Positions 23,177 through 35,650 of a stretch of DNA of 64,000 bases are shown here, in pieces; positions within the stretch are counted from its first letter, which is position 1; each line of letters begins with the position of its first letter. The position numbers were made by a program, and so were the translations under genes. The notes under the pieces are model-generated. The model was not told the DNA's origin. It saw only the letters and a program-made list of their open reading frames with translations, and did not search any database. The stretch is taken from positions 615,689,348-615,753,347 of the forward strand of contig CM057342.1 in NCBI GenBank assembly GCA_030015575.1. Reading direction: 5' to 3'. The stretch is from Agapanthus africanus (taxonomy: Eukaryota > Streptophyta > Magnoliopsida > Asparagales > Amaryllidaceae).

Positions 23177-25383
23177 TGTAGGGTTCCTAGGCACGCTAAT
23201 GAGGTCTCACAAGGCATCAACCATGCCAATTTCAAAAATTTCCGGCGCCTACAAACCCTAATACGGATCGTTAACTAGAATTTAGGCGAAAACTAGAACT
23301 AGTAAACTGCTTTACTAATAAGTGAACGAAAATACAACCTTTGTAGATCCGGTCCTCCACCTCCATAACTCCGTGATGAAGTCCCTCCGCTGTACCCATC
23401 GGATCCCGGACTCTCACGGTGGTTTCATCGAAGAAATGATCAGGCTAGGTCGTCGACTTCGATGCCGAAGATGATCTACGTCGAGGAAACTCAAGATCAA
23501 ACTCCAACTTCACCAAGTCATGAAACTTGTGAAGAAAACACCCTATACTACTTGGCAAGTGGTAGAGGATGAAGAAATAGGAAGTGGGTTCACTTTAGAA
23601 TTGGATTTCTCACACTTTTTCTCATGTTGCCATTGTTGGTAGCAAGCTTTTTCTTCATCTTGAAGAAGAAAAAGAAGAAAAGAATATATGATAAGTATGA
23701 TTGGAAAATAGAAAATAAGTTATTCTTATCATATCTCAACCATGGTCAAGTGTAGAGAATAAACTAGGGTTAGGTTTAATGATTAGGTTTAAGGAATAAA
23801 ACAAAATGGTCAAAGCTTTTTTAAAACTTCATGAAGCTTCAACTAAATCCAAAGAAAGCCACCATTTTATCTTAAGCCAAAATGAAATAAATAAATAAAT
23901 AAATAAATAAAGCAAATGAAACTCTAACCATTAACTAACCATGGTTTAATCAAACATACACCCAAGTTTGCATGTATCATCAAACATGATACAAACTAGT
24001 GCACAAAACTATATCATATATACAATGTGAACATCAAGTGAGAAAATCCATCTTAAGTGAAAAAATACTAGTTAATGTAAAGTAATATATCAAATATATA
24101 ATTATACATTAAATCATTAAATCAACACTTGATTTAACGATCCGGTCATATCGCATATGACCGACTAATATCCAATGTACCGACTTATCGAATCAATCCT
24201 GGATTCGATAACTAGGTTATATCACATACAACCAATCGATACATTCATCGCGAGAATAGAATACAGTATCACATACTGGTATAATTCTCGGTTCCGCACA
24301 TATCTCATATGCGCTCCTATTTCGTTTCGCTTGAGCCAGGAAACCTCTGTGTAGGACTCTAAAGACTCGTCAATACGCCGGCAGCAGGTGATGATCATAT
24401 CAAACACCCACAAGCCGCAAGCGGTCTGCCAAACGTAACGGCCAGCCAGGTATTAAGCGATCAGAAGATCGACGAGCAAGCCCGCTCACACTCCTGTAAA
24501 TCCAACCAGTAACACTTACCGTACAGTCCGGTCTCGTCGTCTGATATGTCGCATATCTCGCCTAGGGGTGGTAAACGTCAGACCCCAATAGCTCGATAAG
24601 TCATGTCGATATGAGGTCTCTAACAGTTCGAGAAACTACAGGTAACACTTACCAGTAAATCTCAGCAACCCTGGCCAGGGATTTCCGGTTATAGCCAATC
24701 GAACACAGCGCAACATCAACTCCCTATACCGGGAGAGACGAATCACCTCCTATCGCTCATTGCCTCCATGTGATTCGGGACTGTACCCAAAAGCCACCGT
24801 TTTGCACGCCCTCTTGGACGTGGTAAGGTGGAAATCAAAGCACAGTGGGAATCACACAAGACTCTATGATGATCTCGGGTCTACAGACTAACCTGTACCA
24901 GTGTCACCAGAGAACTGCCATCTGACGTAAGGTATAATACCATCTGGGAGTTCTTGGCGAGTCCGTCCAGTGTACCCAGTCTCTACTGAGCACCCGTATA
25001 TCATCTCTGATGTCAAACACCAATGGATATGGGATCATCCATCGCCCATCTGTATGGGTCGAGAAGGTATACGCTAGTCTACTCTGGTATATCGATGCCC
25101 CGTCTCGATACACCCACGACTAGGGATCTTGAAGGATGTACTTATGGATTACCATGTCCCCACTAGTATGATCCGCATCATAGTCCAGGTAGTCAAGTAG
25201 TCATCCTAAGGGCTTTACCAACATGTAACAGAGAGACAATCAGTGTACACGTTAAGATAAAGAGCAACCAGATAGCATACTATCATGTCGAGCAAGAAAG
25301 TCCTCCCTATATATGTCCAAGCATCCACTACAATATACATCCTATGTATAGTAATGGCCTCTAGGGCATACATATAACTAACA
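23177..25383 (-). repeat. 3' LTR of Angela(-)
   Basis: 2207 bp, matching 43657-45858 throughout. By eye the first 330 bp or so on the plus strand differ at roughly ten places. A short AAAT microsatellite lies near 23885-23910. No coding frame is supported. Confidence 0.92.
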
Positions 25384-25396
25384 ATCTCCCACTTGC
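25384..25396 (-). other. Polypurine tract of Angela(-)
   Basis: On the minus strand GCAAGTGGGAGAT precedes the LTR start TGTTAG. It is the same tract as in Angela(+). Confidence 0.9.
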
Positions 25397-25439
25397 ACTA
25401 GGGCCATCTGATAGCAGTGGTTGTAGTATCTCATACTCA

Positions 25440-28150
25440 ACCATCCCATAAAAGTGTCTCTCTGGGAAAAGGCCTTTGTGAGTGGATCCGCCGTGTTGTC
25501 TTCTGAGTTTGTTCTCCTAACCTCGATCACCCTGGAGATCAACTATCTCCATGATCAGGTGACACTGCCTCAGAATATGTCTGGATCACTGATGGGACGG
25601 GCGTTCCTAGGCATAAGACATAACTCCATTGTCACACAGTGGGAGGAACTAAGTTCATCTCATGAACTAATATACACCCAGACTTCCTCTTTGGTAGCAT
25701 CTTTGGTAACGATGTATCTTGCCTTTAATCATCTAGTATGCCATGGTATCTAGCATGGAACTCTTCCAACATACCGTCCCTCTACTGAGGGTAAAGACAA
25801 TGCCTGTGACTGATATTCAGTCGTTCTTATCACTCTGGAACTTTTCTAGTGATTCTCCCCTGGATCGATTGATACCTTCTCACTACTACTAGTGAGAATC
25901 CTAACATCCAATTACATCTATCTCATAGATGAAAACTCAGGGATTAGGAGGTATCATTTTGATCCTATATGGAGAATCCTTGTGATAAGCGGAGATTGAT
26001 CGAGCGTAGCATATGAAACTACTTCCCTATCAAGAGTATGTCATCCACGTACTCTACGAGGATCACCACCTTACTCTCTACTACCTTTTTGTATATACAA
26101 GGTTCATCTACCATTTTGATGATGTCAAACTCTTTGACTAACTCATCTAAACAGATGTTCCAACTCCGTGATGCCTGTTTTATCACATAAAACATCTTGC
26201 ACACATTTCCGTTGCTCCCACTGTCTACGAGGTCCTCTGGCTGTGTACTTATAGACGCTCTCTTCCAAAACATCATTTAGAAAAGCAGTCATGACACCCA
26301 ACCACCAAATATCGTAGTCATGGTATGTAGCCATGGCAAGTAGGATCTGGATGGACTTAAACATAGATCCTTAGAAAAGGTTTCAACATAATCCATACCT
26401 GGTCAATGATGCAAACCTTTAACAAGTCTAGCTTTGAAAGTCTCAACTTTTCCATGTACACCAAGTAATCTTCTCAAGATATACTTGCTCCTGATGGGGA
26501 TTTAACCCTTCAGACATAGCAACCAAAGTCCATACTTTGTTGGTGTATAAGGATTCCATCTCAGATCACTAAGCATCCAGCCATTCTTACAGAGTCCCAC
26601 TCCTGATGGCCTGCTCGAAACTAGTTGGGTCATCATCTCATGATGAAATCCTCGCTCCCACTGTCATAGAGAAACCAAAGTATCTCTCAGGTGGGTGAGG
26701 AACCCTACTAGATCGGCGGAGAGGCTGAGGTTCGTTGGTTACTATTAAATCCTTCGGTTCTACCAAATCATCTGCTGTAGTTTGTATAGCTGAAACACTT
26801 CCAGTTCTACATAACTGACCTTGCCTCGAGCTTGTCCGGATTTTGCTTTTAGACATAGGCCGGACAACCCCAAATCTTAACTAACTTAAGATATGGGCTC
26901 TTCCCTTTCCATATCACATATGAAGTGGTAGGCAACTGATTTGATCGGAACCCTATTCAATAGGTATGCAGCTTCTTAAGTGCATAACTCCCAAAAGGAA
27001 ATAGGAAACTCAGTAGTACTCATCATAGAGCGCACCATATCAGATAGGGTGTGATTGCTCCGCCCCGATACACCGTTGTGCTGTGGTGTATCCAGAGGAG
27101 TAACACTGAGAGAGAATCTCATTCTCCTGTAGAATAATCCAAGAATTCCATGCACAAGTATTCTCCTCCCTGATCTCATCATAGGACATAATACTTATAC
27201 CCTTATTAGTTGTCTACTTCTAACTTATATTCTGTGAATATCTCAAAATGTTCTGACTTGTGTTTCAATAGGAACATATGTCTGAATCTAAAGAGATCAT
27301 CAGAGAATGTAATGAAGTATAAAGAACCGGTCTTGGCATGTGTAGACAGGGGACCTACATACATCAACATGTATCGTCCCAAGAGTTTACCAACTCTTTC
27401 TCTGTTACCAATAAACAGAGCTGTGGTCATCTTATCTCTGTGACATGGCTGGCAAGTTTTATAAGATGTAAATTCAAACTGATTTAAATATGCATCTATA
27501 TGTAACTTCAGCTAGTCGGGTCGCATTGATATGACCTAGTCTATAATACCTTAAGAAGAATTCATTCATTTCTGAACTCTTCCTCTTGTGTGTGTTCTGT
27601 ATATTAAGAACTGTAGTTTGATTTAGAACATCAATGCTTTTAGATAACGTGCCTGAACCGATCAACTTTTGATATAGGAAATGTTCAAAACATTATCCAA
27701 CAATACAAAATTATATCCTTTCTTTACTAATAAAAAGACTGATATGATTTTGTATATCAGGTTCGGTATCTAATAACATTCGTTCAGAATCAATGTATTG
27801 GTAATACAGGGTGATAGTGACCAACAGACTTGGCTGCAACACTTGCCCTGTTTTCTGTCTCATGAAACTTATCACCCGTTCTCAGTTCTTTACCTATCTG
27901 TAGCCCATGTAACAAATTACATATGCGGGATCCTGATCCGGTATCAAATACCCAGGACGTAGAGGACACTAAGAAACAGTTCTTTGTAATGAACACACCC
28001 GAAGATGATGCATCAGCATGCACTTTCTTCGTTTGGGCGGCACGGGAAATCTGGTATTCCCCTATTTCCTGCTCTGTCTTATAACAATTATAAGTTGGAG
28101 TGGGACCAACGTTCCCCAGCTCAGTATAACAAGCGGGTTCGGTTAATGTT
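25440..28150 (-). pseudogene. pol: Angela(-) pol, heavily decayed
   Basis: On the minus strand, in order: protease with the core intact as WVFDTGSGSRICN (about 27940), GAG-pre-integrase with YYRLGHI (about 27540), integrase pieces (27206-27430, and 26976-27182 with TPQHNGVSG in place of the usual SER), the HPPERYFGF junction (about 26680), and reverse transcriptase with EYVDDILLIG (about 26025). A short C-terminal RNase H tail lies at 25450-25590. Most of RNase H is missing and the frame shifts repeatedly. It is more damaged by shifts than Angela(+), although its protease core is the better preserved. No gag is present. Confidence 0.88.
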
Positions 28151-28656
28151 CCGTATTATTATCTTGATTAAGGCGTGATATGGTCGCTACCTGGAGAGAG
28201 AGAGAAGAAAACACTCAGCGTGTGCTCTTGCAAGAATAGATTGGTTATTATTTTATCTAATCATTATGACTCCCACTGTTTTTATCAAATCTTCCTTCAA
28301 ACCCTAAAAGGAAAGACTAGCTGGGATTAATTACACGCTACAAGTTCGCCAATCTTTCAGCCAGGCCAGTGTCGGTACTTTGAGGGAGGTCCCCCATGCT
28401 TTCGCACGAACCTAATTAATGTAAACCTCGTTTTCCCAGAAGCGTAACCTCGTTAACACCTTTCTAGACACCTACTTGATCGGCTAATTGTAATGTGTAA
28501 AACTCTCCCAGGAGTAACTCTTACTCGCAGCGGGTATTGGGATGCAAATATCTCATAGAAGGTATGCAATCTCATTGCAAATTTCAACACTTGAAATTCC
28601 CGATAATATTTTGCCCCAAGCGATCTATGACCTTGACTGAGTCAACAAACCATAGA
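28151..28656 (-). other. Leader of Angela(-), pol-proximal part
   Basis: On the minus strand this ends with a pyrimidine run CTCTCTCTCTCCAG that looks like a splice acceptor, at the same place as CTCTCTCCACGTAG in Angela(+). One CTTGACTGAGTCAACAA repeat (28632-28648) is next to the LARD-1 insertion. The rest of the leader is at 40981-43656. Confidence 0.75.
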
Positions 28657-31600
28657 TGTAACGTTTTGAAAATCGTTTCGGTGAAATTTCGAAAAAACGG
28701 TAAAATAAGGGGGTTTTCTGTAAAAAGTCAAAATACAAATATCTTATTATAAAAATTAAATATACATATTCTAGCTATGTAATTGCTATTATTTGTTGTT
28801 TATTGAGCCGCTGGTGAAATTTCAAATTTTCTGAAAAAAATATTATTTTATTATTATTTTAAGCCGTCACTAATACATTTAATTAGGGAAAATCACAAAT
28901 TGGAATGAGTTGAAACAAATTTTGTGCATCATAAAACATTAAATAAAATTTTATCATGTGGTTTTTGGAACAAAATCATTTGCCAAAACGGTTTAGAAAT
29001 TATTGAAGAAAAAAGGCTTTTTTTAGCGTAAATGGATATTTGGGGTATTGTATTTATCATTTTTCATCACCCCACACCCGTACCCACACCCACACACCCC
29101 CACTTACTCCTCCCCATGGCTGAATTCAGCATCCACCATATTTTTCCCCACTTGATTTTCAAAGGAAAAGATATGAAAGAAAAGAAAAGAAAATGGGTGA
29201 ATTAGGTGGACTTTTGACCTTACCTTGACCTTGACTTTCTCCCACTTTCTCTACCTCCCTCCCTCTCCTCCCGCCCCCCTCAATTTCTGGCCGACCCCTC
29301 CCTCTCCTACAGCAGCAACAGCCCCCCCCCTTTTCCCCTTCTCTTTTCTCTTCAAAACTTCTTCAAAAATTGCCCCAAAATCCATCAAAAAAATCCCAAA
29401 ACCCAAATCCGACTCCTACCCATTTTCCCTTGGCTACCATAGCATGGATCTAGGGATTTAGATTTCAATTTTGGAGGCTAAGTGTGCTTGGGGGATCTTT
29501 AAATTAATTGGATATAAATTCTAACCTTTTTGCTTAATGTGTTGTTAATTGTTTTAAGTTAGCTTAATTAAGTGTTAATGGAGAGTTGTAAATTCTAGGA
29601 AAAAGGGTTTGGATCAAGTTAGGGTTTGAATTCAATATGGTTGTTGTCACTTGTTTATGTTTGCAAGGTGTAGTTTGGCATGAGAAGACATGGAAAACCT
29701 AATTTAGTTAATAATTACAAATTGTTACTTGCAAAATGTCCATACTTAAGCTTTTTAACAAACTAGTTTTTGGAAACTATGAATATAATTGGGATTAAAA
29801 TATAATTAGGGTTTGTATCGTTAGAGTATGGTTTTAATGAGTAGGTTAACTTGAAATTTAATGAAAAAGCTAAACTTGTAACTAGTTTGCTAATTTCTAG
29901 TTTAAAATTGTTAAAGGTGGTTAATATTGCAAACTAGGTTTTTAGTTTTAATTCAAAATATGAGATTAAAAATATGGTTAGGCTTTTTATTATATTATTA
30001 ACTTTATTAAGTGTAGTTTAACACTTTAGTTCATAGGAATCCAACCTAAATTGTAGTTTGTGCATTTTGCTATGAAATTGTTAAAAAGGGTATTTTGTAA
30101 ACTAGAATATTAGGGTTTTTGGAATTTAATGAGATTAAATTCCGGAAATTTGTTTCTATGACTTATTTAAGATATTTAATAAATATATTGGCCGCTACAT
30201 TCATTTAAACATCCTGTTTTGTACAAAAACGGCGAATTGTGCTTGCTAGATTTTCGGAAAAGTGACTTTTTAAGTAAAGTTGGGGTTTTTGTGAGTTTTA
30301 ACCTAGTTTATATTAAAATTAGTGTTCGTGAATGTGCAAATGAGTGTGATTGGATTTTCCTCGATTGTTTGACGTCTGTACATCGACATCGAGGGTTGGT
30401 TTGACTATTCTTGCATGCGTAGGCGATAGGTTTGGACCTATGCGTGATACGCGTGCCGATTTGATTTTCGTATGCCGTTTCGATTTCGAATTTAGTTTTA
30501 ATGCGATACGGTGCGTTATGATATGTAGGTACCCCATATGAACTTCAAGACGACAAGCAAGCGCGTGGCGACGTCGGCACCGGCGAACGAGGACCAGGTG
30601 AGTAGATTTATATCTACGGGGAGAAGTCGGGTGGATGGCGTATAGCACCCCCGCAGTCCATGGTGATGTATACGGATGCGTATACACACCAACAATTTAT
30701 GATATGTTGTTAGGATTTATTATTGATGATTTTAGATGGATATTGGTGTTGGATTGGTGCATGGTTACGAAACCTTAGGTAGTGGTTGCACCACACATAC
30801 ACACACACCCATATTTGCATACATTCTTCTTTCATATGTGCGTACATGGGATTATATATTGATGTGTATATTTACACATTGGTATGGGACTATGTGTTTA
30901 TATACTGGATTTGAGGATAGTAATTGGGATTTGAGATGAGTCGATGATATTGGGCTTAAGGCCAGAAGATCCGTGATGTGTTTTGGTTCGTATTGAGATA
31001 CGACATGATGTTTTAGCGGGTCTTTTGACGTAGAGATTCTTACATGCATGCATACATAGATGGTATCAATATGGTATTAGACGTAGATCAGTACCCCGAT
31101 CATGATATTTGATAAAGAGGATACCCGGTGAATAGTATGATGAATGTGATATTGACCCGTACCCAGATTGGGATGCCGTACGACGGATTTACGTACGAGC
31201 TATATTGATGATTGATCCGCACTCTTGACTTGGGATGCCTGATTATAGATAGGGTATCGGATATGATATTATTGAGGCGGGATCACCGACTATACATATA
31301 CAGGTATGTATATGTATCGACTCAGATGATAGGCGGTTTCCCTTACCTGTAGTTCAGCTTGTTAGTTCGGCCGTATAGTTTAGTGTAGTTGTTAGATTAC
31401 ATTAGACTTCGTACCTATTTCAAAAACCAAAGAATCGTGGGCATTCTTAAAGACAGCCCAAGGGATCCTACGGATATTTCAAAAGACGTATCTTTTCATA
31501 AAAACACCGTAGCCCCCTATTTTCAATACCCATGATTCGTGTTATTTCAAAAGGCACCATTTGTAGGACTTATATTAGATTAATGCAGATTGTTATAGTT

Positions 31601-33345
31601 GCGTCTAGTTTTCAGCTCCCGCTCATTTTTGTGGTCCGCTTCGCATCGCATGCTTATTTTTATGTTTCATACTCCATTTGTGATATCATGCTGTTAGGAC
31701 ACCGGCACCATTACCGATGATGCGTATGTACCACGTACACTTAATTGCCGGCTCATACACATCTTCATCGGTAATTGCCATGTCACGTACACCTTAGAAA
31801 ATATTATTGCTTAACTTAGCTAGATAGCTAGAAGTTTGACATAATATTAGTGTACTTACCTTATATGCCAGCTTAGATATTGTAGTTATTACTTATCACT
31901 TTATGCATACTGTTATTCATCGTTATGCCGCATTCATGGATTCTCATGCATATATTCGCTATTTTACGTGTTATTGAGGTTTTGGATTCGGATTTCCATG
32001 AGATTTTCTGGATTTGGAGGAAAACCGCAAAAACATAAATAAACCTTTTCTCTCTTTTAAAATAAAAAGTGCGGTTTTCCTATGATGTATGAGTCGTCCA
32101 CCATGAGTTTGCTGATGGATTTCGAGACCCGATTCGAGGAGTGGAGGAACCGTTTCGGGTACATGGTGGACCCAGTATTGTACCCCGGGGCAAGAGGAAT
32201 GTGGTGTTGACGTTGAGCCTGACTGGGGAGCACTACCTACCGGTGATATTACCCGACGCGTCGGATATCCGGAGGATACCGTCGTGGTCTTGAGATGGAT
32301 GGTAGGGGCCGGTCTGGACTGACGGCGCCCTAGATATTGAGATTGAGGCATTGATATTTCGAGACATTGAGATTTATGTTTTGTGTCAATGCTAGACACT
32401 GTTGATACTGATTTCATTTATGATACCTCAGTTTAAAAATACAAAGGAAATCTCACTAATTTATGAAAACAGTTCTTCATTTACATGTATTCTGTTTTCA
32501 TGCATTCATACCTCGTTCATATGATATATTGCTACCTGAGGCACTGACACGGGCACATGAGATTACACTCGGGTTAGATATTTACCCTAGCCTTGTTATA
32601 GGCTACGTGTTATTCATATTTTTGAGGATATATTATGATCATTGACCTAGGATTGCGTTATTTATGCGATTTCTGTGCGTAGATGTTTTTCTATTCACGA
32701 GTTGGCAACTCACCCCCGTTGTGCCCCAGTTTCTTGCAGGTTTGCCGTACAGGTTTCTTTACGGCTTTGCGGGCTCAGTTTCATTCGGGTGACTTGCTAG
32801 TAGGTGGGTTTTTCTTGTATCGTACCCATCATATTACCTTGTATAATATTATTCCGTTGTATCTAGTAAATTCCATCAACCAAACATGTATTTATTTTGA
32901 GATAGAGACCAGTGTTGTTTATTCTTTCGACCTTAGAGTCGCTCGTTATATTTCTGGTGGTTTTGAGTTCCTTTTGAGTTTTGATCCTCGCCGTAGGCGT
33001 TGTATATTATATTGCTTGTGTGGTTGTGACCGTCGATTGACGAAGAGCTAGCTCCCGCTTGGGGATGCCTTTTTATTGATTTCGTATACTATTCATGTTG
33101 TATCCCGTTTGGGAGCCAGTTTTTACAAAGGAGACTCTGCCGAAATTTTCAGTAAATTTTGATGTTCTTAAAAACCGCATAATTCGGCTTATGCTATTAA
33201 AACTACTTGTTTTAAATTGGTTTTCCTGCACTCTACTACTTTTCTTGGTTTGGATTTCTGGGTTTTCGGTTTACTTAGATTACTTATGCCTCGAGACGTT
33301 TGTAGTTTAAGTGCCGGTCATGTTCCGTACTTTCGGGTCGTGACA
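28657..33345 (+). repeat. 5' LTR of LARD-1
   Basis: Layout: AT-rich start, C-rich then pyrimidine-rich tract (29070-29430), AT-rich intron-like body, exon-like cassette (30529-30597), a second AT-rich stretch, an inverted pair GTCCACCATG (32096-32105) and CATGGTGGAC (32162-32171), acceptor-like TTTCTTGCAG ending at 32739, palindrome GAGCTAGCTC (33045-33054) and the TGACA end. A 148-codon minus frame at 31971-32417 is repeated in the 3' LTR but is not taken as a gene. Confidence 0.93.
30529..30616 (+). other. Exon-like cassette with donor-site palindrome (LARD-1 5' LTR)
   Basis: A 69-nt GC-rich block follows TATGTAG and ends GGACCAG before GTGAGT at 30598. GTAGAT..ATCTAC lies directly over the donor. 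The block is flanked by long AT-rich sequence, as exons are in plants. Splicing is inferred, not shown. Confidence 0.55.
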
Positions 33346-33349
33346 AAGT

Positions 33350-33361
33350 TGGTATCAGAGC
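33350..33361 (+). other. Primer binding site of LARD-1
   Basis: TGGTATCAGAGC, 4 nt after the LTR end, complementary to initiator tRNA-Met. It is intact. Confidence 0.92.
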
Positions 33362-34128
33362 GTTAGGTTTTAACCTTCGGAGCGTAGGATGACCCTTGGT
33401 TGATGGAATAGGTGACTAAAGTAGAGTGACGTACCGTTGGTATGTTCCGCGGCATATTTACGACACGCCACTCCACTTATGAAGCCTTAGGATATACATT
33501 TCCTTGTTCAGTATTATATTCCTTCCTGATCTAGCCTCATCGGTACCAGTTTGGTTTTGCTGCTACGGTTACGGGCAGGGAGAGCTACGGCTAGAGTTGC
33601 GGTCAGCACAAGCTCGTCACGAACGAGGACTGACCAGGGCGAAATTCCGGCGACACACGATTGCAGAGATGTGTCTTTTTACTGTGTTTCCGCGCCACAA
33701 GCGTTTGGCGGATCGCTTTTATGAGGTTACTCGGATGTGCTGATTGACACTAGAGGATTGAGCCAATGATAGAGGCCAGCCAGATTTTGATGACCATTGA
33801 AGTATTGCTTACTCCTGATGATTGAGGCACCGTTCAGCGTGAAGACGAGCGAGCCAGTTATTCCTGCGAACGACGAGATATTGCCCCAGATGCTGGAGTT
33901 AGTGCAGAATGAGTTGTACTAAGAGATGGTAGAAGGTCGCTAGTCATCGAGGATGAATGACTAGGACATGTGGATCATTCGCTTACCCCGATGCGAGGTC
34001 ATCAGATAGATTGATTCCAGCTAGAGACGACTTCACGCAGAGACGTGAGGGTCGACAGAGACGATCGAATATCGGAAACCTATTATTCCAAGTTTAAAGT
34101 AGTCGAAAAGACATGCAGGCAATTCTAT

Positions 34129-34377
34129 GGTCCCTCTAGAAGAATGAAACCCTAACTCGACTTAATGACCGTGTGAAAGCCTTTGAACCTTCGGGTTTGC
34201 GGCAGTTCTACGGCGCCATTAGTGAGGCTTGGGTTTACCCTTCTACGGCTGGACCACCGATGCTGTGGTATGTACTCGATACTATTAAACTGTACCCAAG
34301 ATGTTGAGCCCTTGGGGGATTATGAGGTTTTGACAATCGATTGGATGGTTCGACTTAATTCGGATGCTAGGTGGTGA
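34129..34377 (+). pseudogene. Gag-like fragment in LARD-1
   Basis: A frame around 34180 reads EPSGLRQFYGAISEAW then PSTAG. An open frame (34183-34377) covers the same DNA in another register and continues VEPLGDYEV..MVRLNSDARWW. The pattern resembles a retrotransposon gag core (hydrophobic start, W, then A-x-WW), but the match is weak. The same segment occurs at 60832-61075 and, reversed, at 42960-43124 inside Angela(-). Confidence 0.45.
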
Positions 34378-35199
34378 GATGCATTTCTTGGGAGACTCCA
34401 GATTCGAGGATAGTCGTTGGAGCTCAGTCCATGCAGCATCGACGAGACGAGTCCAAAGCAGACGACATTAGAGAAAAGTGGAGTAAGAGGTTCGCACCAG
34501 ATCTAGATGAGATGATGTTTCACTCCGCCGACATCAGAGAGGCGATGCGCATGCCGAAGCATGGTACTTGGACTTACCTTCCAGAAGGAGTCGCGATGAG
34601 TATGCAGTCATTCCAGAGCAAAATGCAGATATAGGAAAGGACAATGACTTCCGGACAGTTGGCAGAGACGAGACATGGAAGAGACCGTGAGCAGGATTCC
34701 TTCCAGGAAACTGCTGCAATGATACTTGCACTCAGGATCAGATGTGTCACGTACATTCAGAGAGCCAGAGGCCGACGCCAGTGATATGCTGTCTTACGAG
34801 TGGTCGCGATGATTGACCAAGAGATGACCAGAGAAGTGCCAGAACGGAATCGTCCCCGTTAGCACACCTGACAGGGCCGATGAGCCGATGGACCGAAAGA
34901 TTGGTAATTCACAGTGAAGACCTTGACCCAGGAGTGGTCATGGTTACGCACACCAGCAGGACAGAGTTCATGATCATCGACGAGACGTCCCATTAGTGAC
35001 CGCGACAGTTGGCCCGAGATTCTTAGAGGATGCACTTGAGCGATACTATTCCGCCATTATTGATTTCGATGTTTTGGGTGATTTATTCGCATGATTTGAT
35101 TTTGATGATTGAGGATTTACGATCTTTGCACAGTGTTGCACTTGATATCGTTTTCGTGCTTGGGTTTCACATGTTTGTGATTTTACGGTTTTAGACATT

Positions 35200-35650
35200 T
35201 GAGTTGATTTTGTGCGTATGCACGCACACGAATTGGTTCCTGCACTCTGTATAGTTATTATATGCTTGCAGTGTGCACTGGACTTCGATTTCGATTGTGA
35301 TACTCGATATTTGTTTTGTGCACCTTGTGCACCTGATTGATTTTGCGCACGTTCGGCGCTTGATATTGGATTTCATGATTTCGTCCACGATGGATGCACC
35401 TGATTTGGATTTTCGCGCATGTTGAGCGCATGTCTTGAGATGCGATTTTGGTGCACACCAGATGCACTAAATCGAGATTTTTCGCGCATGTCAGATGCAC
35501 CTGATTTTGCTGTCAGGCACACATGTTGCCTACGACAGATGTTTCGTGCACACCCGATACACTTAGATGTTGTTTCTGTGCGCATGTATGGCACATTCAT
35601 GGAATTTGATTTCCGTGTGCACCAGACGCACGTAGCATTCATGTGCATAT
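35200..35650 (+). repeat. Degenerate TGCAC-rich minisatellite in LARD-1
   Basis: Roughly ten diverged units of about 35-45 bp, each built on GTGCACACC.GATGCACTTGATTT with a T-rich spacer. The GTGCAC cores can pair with one another. The counterpart at 61320-61700 in LARD-2 has the same design. Confidence 0.75.

Noticed and set aside
29225..29461. Frames of about 70-80 codons in the pyrimidine-rich part of each long LTR (also 36860, 56101, 62595 and 310)
   Set aside because: Recurring position is tempting, but the two LARD-2 copies differ mostly by amino-acid-changing substitutions and composition is low-complexity. More likely an untranslated pyrimidine tract.
31971..32417. 148-codon minus-strand frame in LARD-1, repeated at 39601-40047
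   Set aside because: The two copies agree because they are LTR duplicates. The homologous stretch in LARD-2 (about 59040-59500) has no matching long frame, so protein-level constraint is not supported.
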